From Brugia malayi (lineage: Eukaryota > Nematoda > Chromadorea > Rhabditida > Onchocercidae): a DNA stretch of 64,000 nucleotides. The notes below the pieces were generated by a model, which saw nothing but the letters and a program-made list of their open reading frames with translations, made no database searches and had not been told where the DNA came from. Of the stretch, positions 12,424 to 24,200 are shown piece by piece (the stretch's first letter is position 1; every line of letters begins with the position of its first letter). The stretch lies in NCBI RefSeq assembly GCF_000002995.4, contig NW_025062479.1, positions 22,316,721 through 22,380,720 of the forward strand. The letters are read 5' to 3'. Made by a program: the position numbers and the translations under genes.

Positions 12424-13147
12424 CATGGAGTGAGCAGTGACAAGTTCATTGATGTTGAATTTGTTTTAAAAAGAAATTTTCTCAATTTGAGATTAAAAGT
12501 TTATAAAAAATTTTTTTTCGAAATGAAGACTTCAAAAATTTAAAAAACTATAAAGGAAAATATTATTGTATGAGATCAGAAATGAACTCACATTCATGCA
12601 TACAACATCCATTTGTCCTCTATTATGCTATCTTAATGTAAGATCCACAGAAATTACTCATTCCGCTTTTTTCTGGATCCGGATGACCTTTGTGCATTCT
12701 TTGTTTAATCTATATGATGTTTTATGCTTTCAACAAAATTTAGCAAGTATTTTTGGAGGATTTTTCAGTTTATGTTCAGGAGATCTTTCGAGAAGATTTT
12801 TCCAAATAATTAAATTGAATGTTCATCAATATTCACATCTTTCTCGGGAAGGATTTAAAGTTATTTCAGAAATATTTCTATATTTCGGGAAGAATTCAAA
12901 AGATTTTACCAATGGAATTTATTATCTGTGTGAAGAAAGATAAAAATTTATTTTGATTCTTTCTTTAATCTTCCTACATAAATATTTAATTCTTTGTGAA
13001 TATTTCAGTCAGTTCCTAAATATTTAAATGAAAAATTATCAGTGTAGTACCATTGATATTCTCACTTTCATTATCAGTATAGTACCATTGAAGTAGTATT
13101 ATCATCTCTTCCATATCGATTCATTGCATTTCACATCTTCCTTGGGT
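12424..13147. other. Non-coding stretch with a short local duplication
   Basis: AT-rich. A local duplication is visible at about 13,038-13,092, where AGTRTAGTACCATTGA occurs twice. The long plus-strand open frame 12,566-12,943 was judged spurious. No gene was recognised. Confidence 0.5.
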
Positions 13148-13167
13148 TCAAACTTGGGTAATTAAAC
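13148..13167 (-). other. SL1 spliced-leader-like 20-mer
   Basis: The minus strand reads GTTTAATTACCCAAGTTTGA, identical to positions 2-21 of the 22-nt nematode SL1 leader. The first and last leader bases do not match (T for G, A for G). No splice donor follows (next bases AACCCAAGG), so this is not a normal SL RNA gene. A fossil of a reverse-transcribed trans-spliced mRNA is one explanation. Confidence 0.7.
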
Positions 13168-15045
13168 AGAAATAATGAAATAATAGATAATAACAGATTG
13201 AAGTTTTTGAGTATTTCTGTATAAATTTCAGTTTCCTAATTTAGCAGATGCTAAGCTCAGTAAAAAAAAAAAAAAAAAATTCATTCATCTTTGAATTTAA
13301 CAGTAATAAAGTAATAAAGTTTGAACTTTTTTTAAGTATTGAGAAAATTGACTTTTAACAAATCGATCATTTATACTATTAACTTGTTAGCATATGAAAT
13401 TAACTAATGGCTAATTAGTAAAGCTAATTTCTTACGCACTAAATGTTAATGACATATTGCAAATAAAAGATAGAAATGATAAGGATAAATTGATATTTTC
13501 GAGTGATAAATTTGATATTTTGAAATGAAATGATAACAACCATATTTTTCAGTGAATTTATCGCATTCATTTCTCTCCACAGTATAAAATAAAAGAATAG
13601 ATAATGTGGAAAAAAGAGCAAAAAAATCTTTCTTTAAAATTAGATCTGAAATTTTAATTTGTCTTTTAAAAGTGAAAAAAAAAAATGAATAATTTTATTT
13701 TCAATACATTCAATAAAATTATTGCATTCATAAATTTATCAATTCATAATCACTTTTCACTTCATTGCTTTCTTCGAGAATTCTAAAAATTTGAAGGATT
13801 AAAATTTAAAAATAATTTAACTAATAATTTTTCATTTACAGCAACAATTCGTACATACATTCATATGGATAAAATTTCTAGCTTTTGTTTGACAAAAAAT
13901 TCTAACAAGAAATCTAACAACGATTTAACTTCAATTATTAGAGTTAAAATATATTAATTGCTTTAATTAATTATAAAGGTCAATCATTGTTCTTTTTTGA
14001 AATATGTCGATAAATAAACGAAAAGTTTAAAATGAACATTAAAATTAATAACTTACATGTAGATAAAATACTTGCATAGTGACAGCAGTACATTACTAAT
14101 TTCAAAATTTTCGACATCTCGTCTTAAATCAAATATCATTTCAATTTCATGCTTTATCGAATAACTTTGAGCTATATATGATTGTTTCTAATAATATTAT
14201 AGATAAAATTTGGATTTCATTTTAAAGTATTCCAAAATTTTTGATTGTCTATAAAATTTCCAAAAAAAAAAAAGGAAAAAAACGAAAAAGAAACGAAAAT
14301 TTATTAAGCATATCAACTTGCAATTGAAAATATTTTTCTATATGAAAAATAAAATTCTGCTTTTTTCTTTATGTTCAAAGAAATTTCATTTAATATTCGC
14401 AATGATTAAAGATTCCATTGAAGTTTAATTTTTCCTTGTTTATTTATTTATTTTTTGATTTATTAATAATATTTTATCTATTCGATAAAAGAGGAAATTA
14501 TTTATCCATATTCCAGTTTAAGTTATATTATGATATGAATAAACAAATATTTGTAAAACGACAAATGACATTTTCTGAGTGAAAAATCATAACTTTAATG
14601 AATAATAATAATTATTTGGATTTATCAAAAAATTTAACTCAAAAAGGAAATAAATTGTGGTTTTGTTTAATGTGAAACAAATTTTAGGTTATTAAATTAG
14701 CAAATTTTTACTTTTACTTATTATTTTTATGAAGATTATTATAAAATATAAAAATTAAAAAGATTAATATGGAATATAAAAATCAAAAAAAAAAAAAAGA
14801 AAAAAACAGGAATTTATTATTAATTTTCTCTTTCGCCTACAGAGGAAAGTACAAGCAGAAATCACTCGAAAAATGCAACAATTTTAAATTCTAAATTTTA
14901 ATGACCTTTTTATAGCTTTAATAAATTTTAAAGCACACATACAACCAACTAATCGATGAATTTTCCAACATATTTGGATTCATTAAACAGCTGAGACTTA
15001 ATATTCGCTTAATTAATTTCATTTTGAATTTTAATTGCAATTGAA
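13168..15045. other. AT-rich stretch downstream of the TWK channel
   Basis: No exon could be placed with confidence. A minus-strand open segment near 14,065-14,170 ends in a good donor (CTACAT then GTAAGTT) but its frame does not join the neighbouring exons. Homopolymer runs are common. Confidence 0.45.
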
Positions 15046-18000
15046 TTAATTTAAATCATATAAAGTAAAAAATGACTTTACCAAAGATTCAAGAAGTGAC
15101 GTATCGGTTTGCGTTGATTTCACTCGTTGCTGTCCACGTGATTCAATTTTTTTGATAATTTGTTTTTTACCTAATTCTGGCATAACCTTATATAAAATGT
15201 GATTCCTCAGTGGCATTTTTGATAAGATATTGTCAAAACTTATCAATGGCTCATCCTCTGCAATACAAATTAATCAGATTGTAGTTTAATTAAAAAACGC
15301 GGAAATATCTGTGAAGCAAAAATTTTAATTAAAAATTTAAAATTATCAATTCTTGAGCAAAAAAAAAAAATTTTTTTTGAATTACATATATTTGTCACTC
15401 CAATCTTATTATGCTCTTTCTTTTGTTTTTATTTTTATTTTTAAAATCTGCCTTGAATAAATAAGCTATTTCAGTCTAATGTAATCATTTATAAGATAGT
15501 AATTATAATTTTATTATAAAATCCTTTTCCAATTACCTACGATTCATCAAATTTTATTGAATACAATTATTACAAGCTGAACTGAAAGATTTTCATTATA
15601 GTTTAATATTTCAGTAAAATATTGTTAATGATAAAATTTAATAGCTAAAAATGATTCAAAATTGAACTCTATTCACATATAATAATATTTCCAGGAAATA
15701 TATGAAAATTCAAAATATTTAGTTTCATTTTAAAAAAAAAGCTACTTTTAATGCTAATATTTATCATTTAATAAAGCAAATAAATAATAATTTAAGTAAC
15801 CTTTTAATAGCTCCTGACTGGTAATATCATTTTTGCTATCATTATTACCATTATCATTATCAATATCATCATTATCAACGTGATATTCGAATTGTTCATC
15901 ATTGCATTCAAGTTTTTCCAATGCATTTTTATATTCACTGTCGATATTTTTATCCATTCCCTTGCAAATAAAAAAACAAAAAGAAAAATAATTCAGTAAA
16001 AAAAAAAAATTAATAATTTAAAAATAATTCAATAATTCAGTAAAAAATTTTATTTCAAAAAAAACCCAAAAATTTTTCTTTTCATAGAATGTATGAAACT
16101 TTAATTTTTAATTGGTAAAAAAGTAAAAGTATAAAATGCGAATAAATAAAATAAAATGAGTGATAGTAATTAATTTCCTAACATTTAACTGAATTATTAC
16201 AAATATGTCTGAAATTAATTGGTTAAAATTTAACAAAAGTACAATGTTAGTACTAACGAATGCAAAATGATTTCTGCTTAAGATAATTAATTACAATAGC
16301 TAATGCTTCAATTTGTTGTTGGATGACATTGATGACAGTTGACACTAATGCAAGGCCAATTAGTAAACATATAGCAATATGAGCAATGTAATCTGGTTGA
16401 CTTGGTAAAATGTCACCAAATCCAATAGTTGTAAATGATATTAATGTGAAATAAAGTGACGTACCTGAAAAGTAACAAAAGTTAAATTACCACTTTAAGC
16501 ATTTGTTGTACATTTGCAAATTTAGATTAACATAGAATTTTTATAAAATAAATTAACATATTAAAACATAAAAGTTGCACTTCCGTGTTTCTTTTTTTTT
16601 CCTTAAACATGCAAAACAATAAATCATTTAATAGAGAAAAAAGAACGAAATGAATTATATTTTAAGTAATTTAAACATTTCAAGAATTTTTAATGTAAAA
16701 AAGGATAATGCGAAAAGGCTTTCTTTACCATAAGACCAATCATTTTCGAAAATGAGAAATAAACCAGCGCAAATGAATGCCCAAAGAATTGTTATTATAA
16801 TTAAACCGCCCACCGGGAAATTGAGCAATTCTTCATTTTCATCCAAAACAGTTTCTGATAATGTCATTTTCTCTTCCTAAAAAATAAAAAAGAGAGAGAG
16901 AAAAGCAATTTTTTGCTTATAAACTTTTGATATTGTTAAGTGTTTGATTATTAATTTTAAATGAAATGATAGCTTTTTAAGTTTTCAACCTGTTTAATCA
17001 CTTTTACAGTTTTATGTAATTAATTTTTAATTAAATAAAACTGTAACAATTTTATTTAACAATTAATTTATTTAACTTTTAATTTTTTTTTTTTTTGTTG
17101 TTAATTTATTTAACGATTAATTTGAAGTATATTAAAAAGGAGCAAAATATGAAATGTTTAAGTAGTTTGAATAATAAAATGATCCATTAAAAAATTTCAT
17201 GCATTTCACGCAATACAATTGATCGTAATATTTTAAAATTTTTTAATCAATGCAAATAAAATAATATATATATATAAAAAACATTTCTCTACTGTCAATA
17301 GTATTCAAGTGGAATTTCGAAAATTTTTTAAAAAGTTTGAATTTTGAAAATTTCCTTCTTGATTGTTGAAATTGGAATTTTTTGACATCAGTGCTAATAA
17401 CAATTATTACAATAAATGATTTTGAAGCATAAAAATTTTTAAATTTTACATGATGTATTCAAAAAAAAAGTCAAACTTCAAAAGTAAATAATAGGCAAAA
17501 TATTACATTTCAATGTTTATATGATTTCGATAAAATAGGGTAATTAACAATTATTATTGTTTTTCATAATTTATATGAGAATTTCTAAAATAAAAAATGA
17601 GAATCCATCCTTACGATATGTTTCTCGAGATCTTTCGAGACAAAACGCGATGATCGAGCTAATGTTTTAGCTACGATAAGCCATAACATTTTGCAAAATC
17701 GTGCAAATAAGCCACCTAATGCGATTAGTGATAATAATGTTAGCGGTATACCAACGAATGCGTAAATTAACGTTAACATACGTCCAAGTGTCGTTACCGG
17801 ATAAATATTTCCGTAACCTAAAATATACTAATTTAAAACTAAAAGTTAAAATAGCAATATTTATAGAACTTCTTAAATGATGCATTTTTCATTCACTAAC
17901 TATAATAAAATCAGCTGAAGTTATCATTTCACTACTATTAAGCTTGATCATCAATGATAAATTGATTGCAAATTGTACTTTGCACTTCAAATCAAAACTA

Positions 18001-18918
18001 AATACTTTCTTGCTCAATTAAATATAATTTTTTTTTTAAATTTAAAAACTTTTAATTAAGTAGTTTTTTTTTTAATTAAATAATTTAAATTAAATATTGC
18101 TATTACTAATTATAGTTTGACTGAAAAAGTTAAATAATTAATGATCACATTATCAATTGATAATGAAATTTAGCAAATTAAATCATTGCTAATTATTCCT
18201 ACCAATAGTTGTATAAACAGTAAGTGAATAAAAGATTGATCCCCAGAATGTCCATTTAGCATCTTCCATTGTGGGATATTTCATTCCTAATTTTTTTGCT
18301 AATTTCTTCAACATTCGAATTGTTTGATTATATGCTCGCATTGCACTTAATCCTTTTAAATTGTGTATTCGATATGCCACATCCTAAATTAATGCTTTAA
18401 ATTTTAAAATTGATCATTTCAAATAATTTAATTTCAAATAATTAAAAGTATAGTTCTAAATATCAAAATTATCAAAAAAAACTTGATGTAATTATTAAGA
18501 GGGGGTGCACTAATTATGATTGCATACATAAATCAAAATAATAACAATAATAAAAATAATATTAGTAATAATAATGATGATAATAGTAATAACAATAATA
18601 ATAATAATAATGATAATAATAATAGTAGTAGTAATAATAATAAATGTAATTAATCATTTGAAATAATTTAAACATGTATACTTCTATCCATCAAAATTAT
18701 CAAAAAACTAAATTTATATATATTAAAATTACTTCATATATTTCGCGCTGTTCACGTTGATGTAATTCAATGTCTTGACGTTCATTTGGCCCTTCCACGT
18801 ACATAAACATAAATGCGCCAATTAACGTATACGCTATCAATATTCCAAGTGGTATCAGTGGACGAAGACCAATCGTTATAAATGCGTGAACATTTTGAAT
18901 TGTTTTTGCTATTGGCAT
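15046..18918 (-). CDS. TWK-type two-pore-domain potassium channel
   Basis: Seven exons join in phase: 18,733-18,918, 18,203-18,383, 17,615-17,817, 16,729-16,876, 16,295-16,464, 15,801-15,960 and 15,257 down to the stop at 15,046, giving about 420 residues. The layout is M1 ([20 protein letters not shown]), a large extracellular loop, pore 1 ([16 protein letters not shown]), M2 ([18 protein letters not shown]), M3 ([18 protein letters not shown]), pore 2 ([18 protein letters not shown]) and M4 ([19 protein letters not shown]). The acidic cytoplasmic tail ends near KSTQTD. The selectivity filters GYG and GFG are both intact, and the signature GIPL after pore 1 is typical. Two subunits form a leak K+ channel setting resting potential in nerve or muscle. 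The 3' end is uncertain: a donor at 15,081 could splice out the last 12 codons to a further exon. Upstream 5' exons are possible. Confidence 0.93.
18534..18645 (+). repeat. Imperfect AAT/GAT/AGT trinucleotide microsatellite
   Basis: A run of AAT-type triplets with interspersed AAC, GAT and AGT units, lying in the first intron of the TWK channel gene. Confidence 0.9.
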
Positions 18919-21197
18919 TTTTTATGCTTAAATTTAGTTAACAAAAAAAAAAAGAAGATGTAATAAAACAAATTCATTTATATTTTTGTAAACTTTTTGA
19001 TATTATTTATTTTATTTTAAATATTGTTCGTCACGTTTACACGCACGCACATTACGGTATATTCCAAATGAATTAATTAAAATCAATTTCTATTTCTATG
19101 TTAAAAATTTGCTAGAAAAAAAAAAAAGGGAAATTTCAAAGTTATAAATAGATTAAATATATAAGACAAAGCGGAAAGAATTGCTAAATATTTTGAAATT
19201 GCAATTGATATTTAGAGTTCATTACACGTAAGTATCAACATAAAAGATAAATTTATGAATTTTTCATAAATTTAATAAATGATAAAAAAAGTGAGCAAAA
19301 TGAGAGAAATGGAAAATAAGCGAGCGAATTGTTCAAAATTATTAGAAAAATGTTAAAACATTTTCTTCTCTTGACACAGCACAATTAAAAAAAAGAAAAT
19401 TGAACATAACGGAAATATCAAAAATAATTTCAAATTTTAGCATATCAATGATTTTTTTTCTTTTGAAGCAAATTTTAAATGTAAAAATTTTGCCTACAAA
19501 TTGATAAAATTAAAAAAGAACGTTTAATTTAAACTAATATAGTCAATTATTTCAAATTAAAGAAAAAAAAATTCAAATGACAAGAAAACAAAATAAAGCG
19601 AACCTGAAACGGAAAAAAAACGGAATAAATAGTAAAATGAAAAGTTTGAGAAAAACAGAAAAAAAAAAGAAAAAAAAAGAAGAAAACGAATCGTAGTTTT
19701 TAATGAAAAACAGAAAGTGCTAATTGCTAATTCGAAACCTTCTCATATGCTTTCATCAGTTTTACTTTTCGAGAACGAATTGGATGGATTTTGCTGATTG
19801 CTCAGGCGGAAAGGTCAAAGTAAGATGTCAGATAATATATCATCGTGGATATATTCAATTGCTAGATGCATGCAATAATTACTGCTTTGTAATTTATCGC
19901 AAAAAAAAGAAAGAAAAGTAAAATTTGAAATTTTATCATTTTTATTTTACATTTGCAAAAGTTTTTAGTCACAAATAATTAACAAATAGTTATTGCTTAT
20001 TTGTAATGAAAATTACAAAACGAAAAAAAAAACTGAATTTTGAAAATTTGTCGTTTTTTTTTTGAGTTGCAGTTTATATTGCAGTGCTTTGTTAATTAAA
20101 AGCATTTGCAGACAATTACTGTTTTAATAATTTGCTGAAAAAATACAAAAGTAAAATTAAAGTTTTTCATCCTGAAATTAAAATATTGATTGAAATATCG
20201 CTGATATTATTATCGTACTAATTTATCTTATGCAAATGTATTATGCTTTGCATTTGTTAATATTTGTGATATATCGAGAATTCAGATAATATTTGCTTGT
20301 AGTGATAACGATCAGTGAATATTAGTTGTAATTAATTAATAATTTTAGCACTTATCTTAATTGAATACAAAAATGTTAATAACAATGATATGATAGTGAT
20401 AACAAATATGCAATAAATGATAATTATTAAGAACAATGATAGTAGTTCAAAAATAAGCACTGATGACAAGTAAGATAGTGATAATAATTATATATAAAAA
20501 TAATGATTATGAAAACCGCTGCAGCATTCAGTAATAGTAATAATACTATTAATGACAAAAGATTGATAATAATAGTCTAATGATAATAATAATAATAATA
20601 ATAATAATGTAATGTTTCAGGATCATAAGTAAATTCTCATAATCGAAGAATGATAAATCATAAGAGAAATGGCAGCAGTCATCATAACCAAAAAAAATTT
20701 GAATAAAAATTAACTGAATTAACCAAAACAATCAGTTAATTATATAATTAATAAAATAATTATATAATTAATTGTTAAGTAAACTTAAAGAGAAATGTAA
20801 ACAATTTAAAGTAATATTTTAACAGCTGTTAATTAACCGATAATATTTTTTGAATTGAACGTACAAAAACGTTTCTAATATGCTTTCGCTTTTTTTTTTT
20901 TTTAAATGATAAGAAGTTGTCATTTCTTTCATTTTTTTTCTCCTTTACACTCTTCGTTTTTTCTCTTTTTTCATTTTTGTTTTGTCTTGTAAAAAATAAA
21001 ATTTAAATGAAGTGATTAATCATTTATTAGATGTTAATTTGATATCATTTATAATGATTCAATCATCTATGATAATTTATAATGATCTTAATTAATTTAT
21101 TGATTTTTATAATAATTGTCATTTAACAAACAATTTTAAATGTAGCAAGTTGAAGGCAATAATTTTTTAAAAATTTTCCTAAATAAGACCACATGAA
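18919..21197. other. AT-rich 5' flank of the TWK channel
   Basis: About 2.3 kb with poly(A) and poly(T) runs, trinucleotide runs (notably 20,580-20,608) and no supported exon. The TWK promoter must lie here or farther upstream, but no element can be named. Confidence 0.5.
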
Positions 21198-21540
21198 AAT
21201 ATGAATTTAAGTGCATATTTCTTGTTTAACTTTAAAATATATCATAAAATGCATATATCATAAAAAAATCATAAAAAATGCATTTTTTTTCAATTGTAAA
21301 TTTTAATTTAAAGCAATTATTTATTGCCAATTTTTAAGTTATCATAATTTTTAACATAATATTTTAATTTGAATTATCACTTATATCTGTTATTTGAGAA
21401 CTACTCGTTTCTTGAGATTCTGAAGATTCTATTTCATACGTCCAATTTTGCGTAGTTTCTGAATTTGTATTCGTATTGCAAAGCAATTCAGTTGGATCAG
21501 GCTTTTCAGTAGTACAACACGTAAAGCGCTACGTGAAACT
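21198..21540 (-). pseudogene. Deleted copy of the BTB-gene 3' flank joined to the KLHL10-like 3' exon
   Basis: Bases 21,198-21,240 resemble the sequence after the BTB-BACK stop (44,893-44,930). Bases from about 21,246 to 21,540 match the last exon and 3' flank of the KLHL10-like gene (46,005-46,290) in the same orientation, with substitutions and small indels such as loss of CCAAG near 21,500. Similarity fades after GTGAAACTGA. Upstream kelch exons are absent, so it cannot encode the protein. Confidence 0.85.
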
Positions 21541-21654
21541 GAATTTGTAGTCGTATTTTTTGAAATTTCTGAAATTCGTACTATTTTAGTTCGAGTTTTA
21601 AAGTTGTACTAAATATCACATCGAATGAAAAATATGCTTTCAAGCTACTTTTAG

Positions 21655-23303
21655 CGATGGTAGTGTTTTGTTAACGTCATATGGAACATTTGCTAAAAAT
21701 CGAAAATACTTGATTGACAAAGTCTGGCATTATATAATACTTGATGAGGGGCATGAAATTAGAAACCCGGATGCGCAGGTAGTAGTTGTCTCTACTTTTT
21801 TTATACGAGTTTTTATCTTAATTTGTGTAAAATGCTTCATAAAAGTTCATGAGAAGGAATCTTGATATTCGTTTCGCCCATCTGTTGATTTCTACATTTT
21901 TTTAAATATGAATGCGATGATAACTCAAATTCTTTATGTGATAGGAGGAGATTATTAATCTAGGAGAACAAGTTATCATGATACGCATTTCTTAAAGCAT
22001 ATAGAAAGTATAGCAAAAGACGCTCAGGAGTGCAATGTAATAAACAACTTAATTCCCAACTAATTTTTTATTGCTTCGGATTCTTTTTGCAGGTAAAGTT
22101 ATATATTTTGAAGTAAGATGTCTCTAAGATCATTATTTAATATTTTCTCTACACTTAAAATCACAAGTCTTAATTTTAAGATTACTCCTACCGTGAAAGA
22201 AATACATACTCCTCACAAGTTGATTCTAAGCCGTTCACTGTTGCAAAATTCTCTTCGAGAGTTATGGTATGTGTTTAAGCTATTTTCAGTTCAGTTTAGG
22301 GTCACAGTGCATTCAGATATGTATAGAATATATTTTTGTCGACTAAACTTGAAGTATGATTATGAAAAAGGTGTGTTAACTAATCTCTAAACTCTTTTAT
22401 CACTGTGTTATATAATGTTGATGTTGAGCTAACAATAAGAACGGAATATCATTTATAGGTCATTGATCAATTTTGTTTATCCCGGTCGCCTCGGTGCTTT
22501 GAAATCATTCATGGATAAATTTTCAATTCCAATTACTCCAATCGCTACTGCGGTTCAAGTGCGTACCGCTTATAAATGTGCGTGCATTTTGAGGTTCTTA
22601 CTTCTTAATAAAGATATTCCAGAGATTTGGTATTGAAAGATTTTATTGAGGAAATTTATGTTAAGAAATGTATCGGTACACTAAGTAGAAATTTTATGGT
22701 AGTGATTGTCTCATCATAACTTTTAAAAAGAAAGGTAACAGTCGACCTTCTCACGTATTAGTCTCTTTCTGTAAAGATTATGTATTACTGCCGCTTAGTG
22801 ATTCACTGCTAAAAAAAAGTTAAGTAGCCTTGTTCACATTCTTATTCTATTTTAAACTTTTCCATATCCGTTTGAATCATGGTATTTTCAAAATTTTTGA
22901 TAAATTTTATGTATTTTTTACAATTTAGCATTTCAGGGATGCGATCAATCTTAAGACGCTTGAAAAAGGATGTTGAAATGTCTATTCATTTAGCACACGA
23001 AAACAGAACAGGTTGATTTTTACTGGTGCGTTTTTATTTATTTCATTTAATTTCAGACCCCTTTTATTAATTTAAAACAATGTAATAGTCTTTGAGTTAT
23101 TTACTGCTTTTCTTCCTTAAGGTGTTTTTTTTTTTTTGTAATATTACACCATGTCAACGTAAACTTTGTGAAGAATATTTATCATCTCGTGAGTGTGACC
23201 ATGTTTTATCCGGTAAAATGGATGCATTCGTTGGTTTAATCACATTACGCAAATTGTGTGTGTAATCATCCAGATCTTGTAACTGGTGGACCAAACAAAT
23301 TTA
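21655..23303 (+). pseudogene. ERCC6: Decayed fragment of an ERCC6/CSB (Rad26) SNF2 helicase gene
   Basis: Exon-like pieces still bounded by splice consensus read as the middle of a CSB ATPase. 21,655-21,778 has WHYIILDEGHEIRNPDA (motif II DEGH intact). About 22,182-22,264 has PHKLILSRSLLQNSLREL, where motif III SGSPLQN has become SRSLLQN. 22,459-22,593 has [18 protein letters not shown] and [12 protein letters not shown]. 22,937-23,011 has LRRLKKDVEMS after a frame-disrupting deletion following DAIN. About 23,130-23,303 has GLITLRKLC and CNHPDLVTGGP, separated by a 4-bp GTGT insertion that creates a stop. Motifs I and Ia upstream and IV-VI downstream are missing. CSB is the transcription-coupled repair translocase; this copy cannot make one. 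Confidence 0.87.
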
Positions 23304-23430
23304 GTATGCATTTTGTTTTGATAATCAAATTTAAACATTTTGCAAAATTGCATAGGAGTTATTGTTTGCTTCTCACTGTTATCAATAATATAGTTGAATA
23401 TCGCTATATATGTCTTATTTTTTGTTGTTT
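23304..23430. other. Spacer after the helicase pseudogene
   Basis: AT-rich sequence with no further recognisable helicase exon, running up to the purine tract. Confidence 0.5.
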
Positions 23431-23628
23431 AGGGGAGAAGAGCAGGGAGAAAGAGGGAGAAGAGAGAGATAGAGAAGACAGGAGAGAGAAGAGAAGAGAA
23501 GAGGGGACAAAGGAGGGGAGGGGAGAAAGAGGAGAGGAGGGAAAGAGAGAGAGGAAAGATAGAAACGGGGGAGGTAGGAGAGAAAGGAGGGGAGGAAGAA
23601 GAGGGAGAGAGAACAGGAGGGAGATAGA
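23431..23628 (+). repeat. 198-bp purine (G/A) tract
   Basis: Almost wholly A and G on the plus strand with only scattered C or T. It creates several artificial open frames on both strands (Arg/Glu/Gly-rich on plus, Ser/Leu/Pro-rich on minus) that should not be read as genes. It lies just outside the left arm of the large inverted repeat. Confidence 0.95.
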
Positions 23629-24200
23629 ATATCGCAATAGTTACATTGAAAAGATTTAAGCATTTCATCGTTTTTGTTTTTAAAAAAAAAAAGAAAACCA
23701 TGTCATTTCATTCTGTTCAATTCTAAAATTGAAGTAAATGTAAAATAAAATTATGTGTCAAAACTGGCATTAAACTTTTTGCTTTTAGCATCAAATTTTC
23801 TGTTTTAATATTAAGTTTGTATTTTTTAATAAAGAAAAAAAATTTTTTTTTCTTTCATTTATTTTATTTTCAAAAAGTAAGATTAAAATAAAAATCAATT
23901 AAAAATGATATCGGTTTTTCTTTTTTTTTTTATTAATTTTGTTGTTTGTTTTCACTTAGATAACAAATAGCTTTTGTCTTTTCTTGCAATAATTTAATTA
24001 TTAAATTTATTTATTGTCAGTTTAGAAAATGTTTAAATTAATTAAGCATTATTTAAGTTAATTTCTTGTACCTTTTCCAATCTAATCATTTTATTATTTT
24101 CTTTTTTTTATTTTAAAATTAAACAAGAAATATGCATTTAAATTCATATATTTAAATGTTTTTCACAAAACAAAACAAAAATGAAAAAAATCATTTCTAA

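Noticed and set aside
12566..12943. 125-codon plus-strand open frame near the tRNA gene
   Set aside because: It begins at TTG, has Phe- and Ile-rich composition typical of AT-rich DNA, contains internal near-repeats, and shows no family signature or splice context.
13148..13167. Functional SL1 RNA gene
   Set aside because: The leader lacks its first base and is not followed by a splice donor or an Sm-site-like sequence.
19724..19921. 65-codon plus-strand open frame upstream of the TWK channel
   Set aside because: Ends in an A-rich run, no ATG-context or splice support, and no family similarity.
23258..23701. Several open frames on both strands rich in Arg/Glu/Gly or Ser/Leu/Pro
   Set aside because: They are all produced by the purine tract, which lacks stop codons in most frames.
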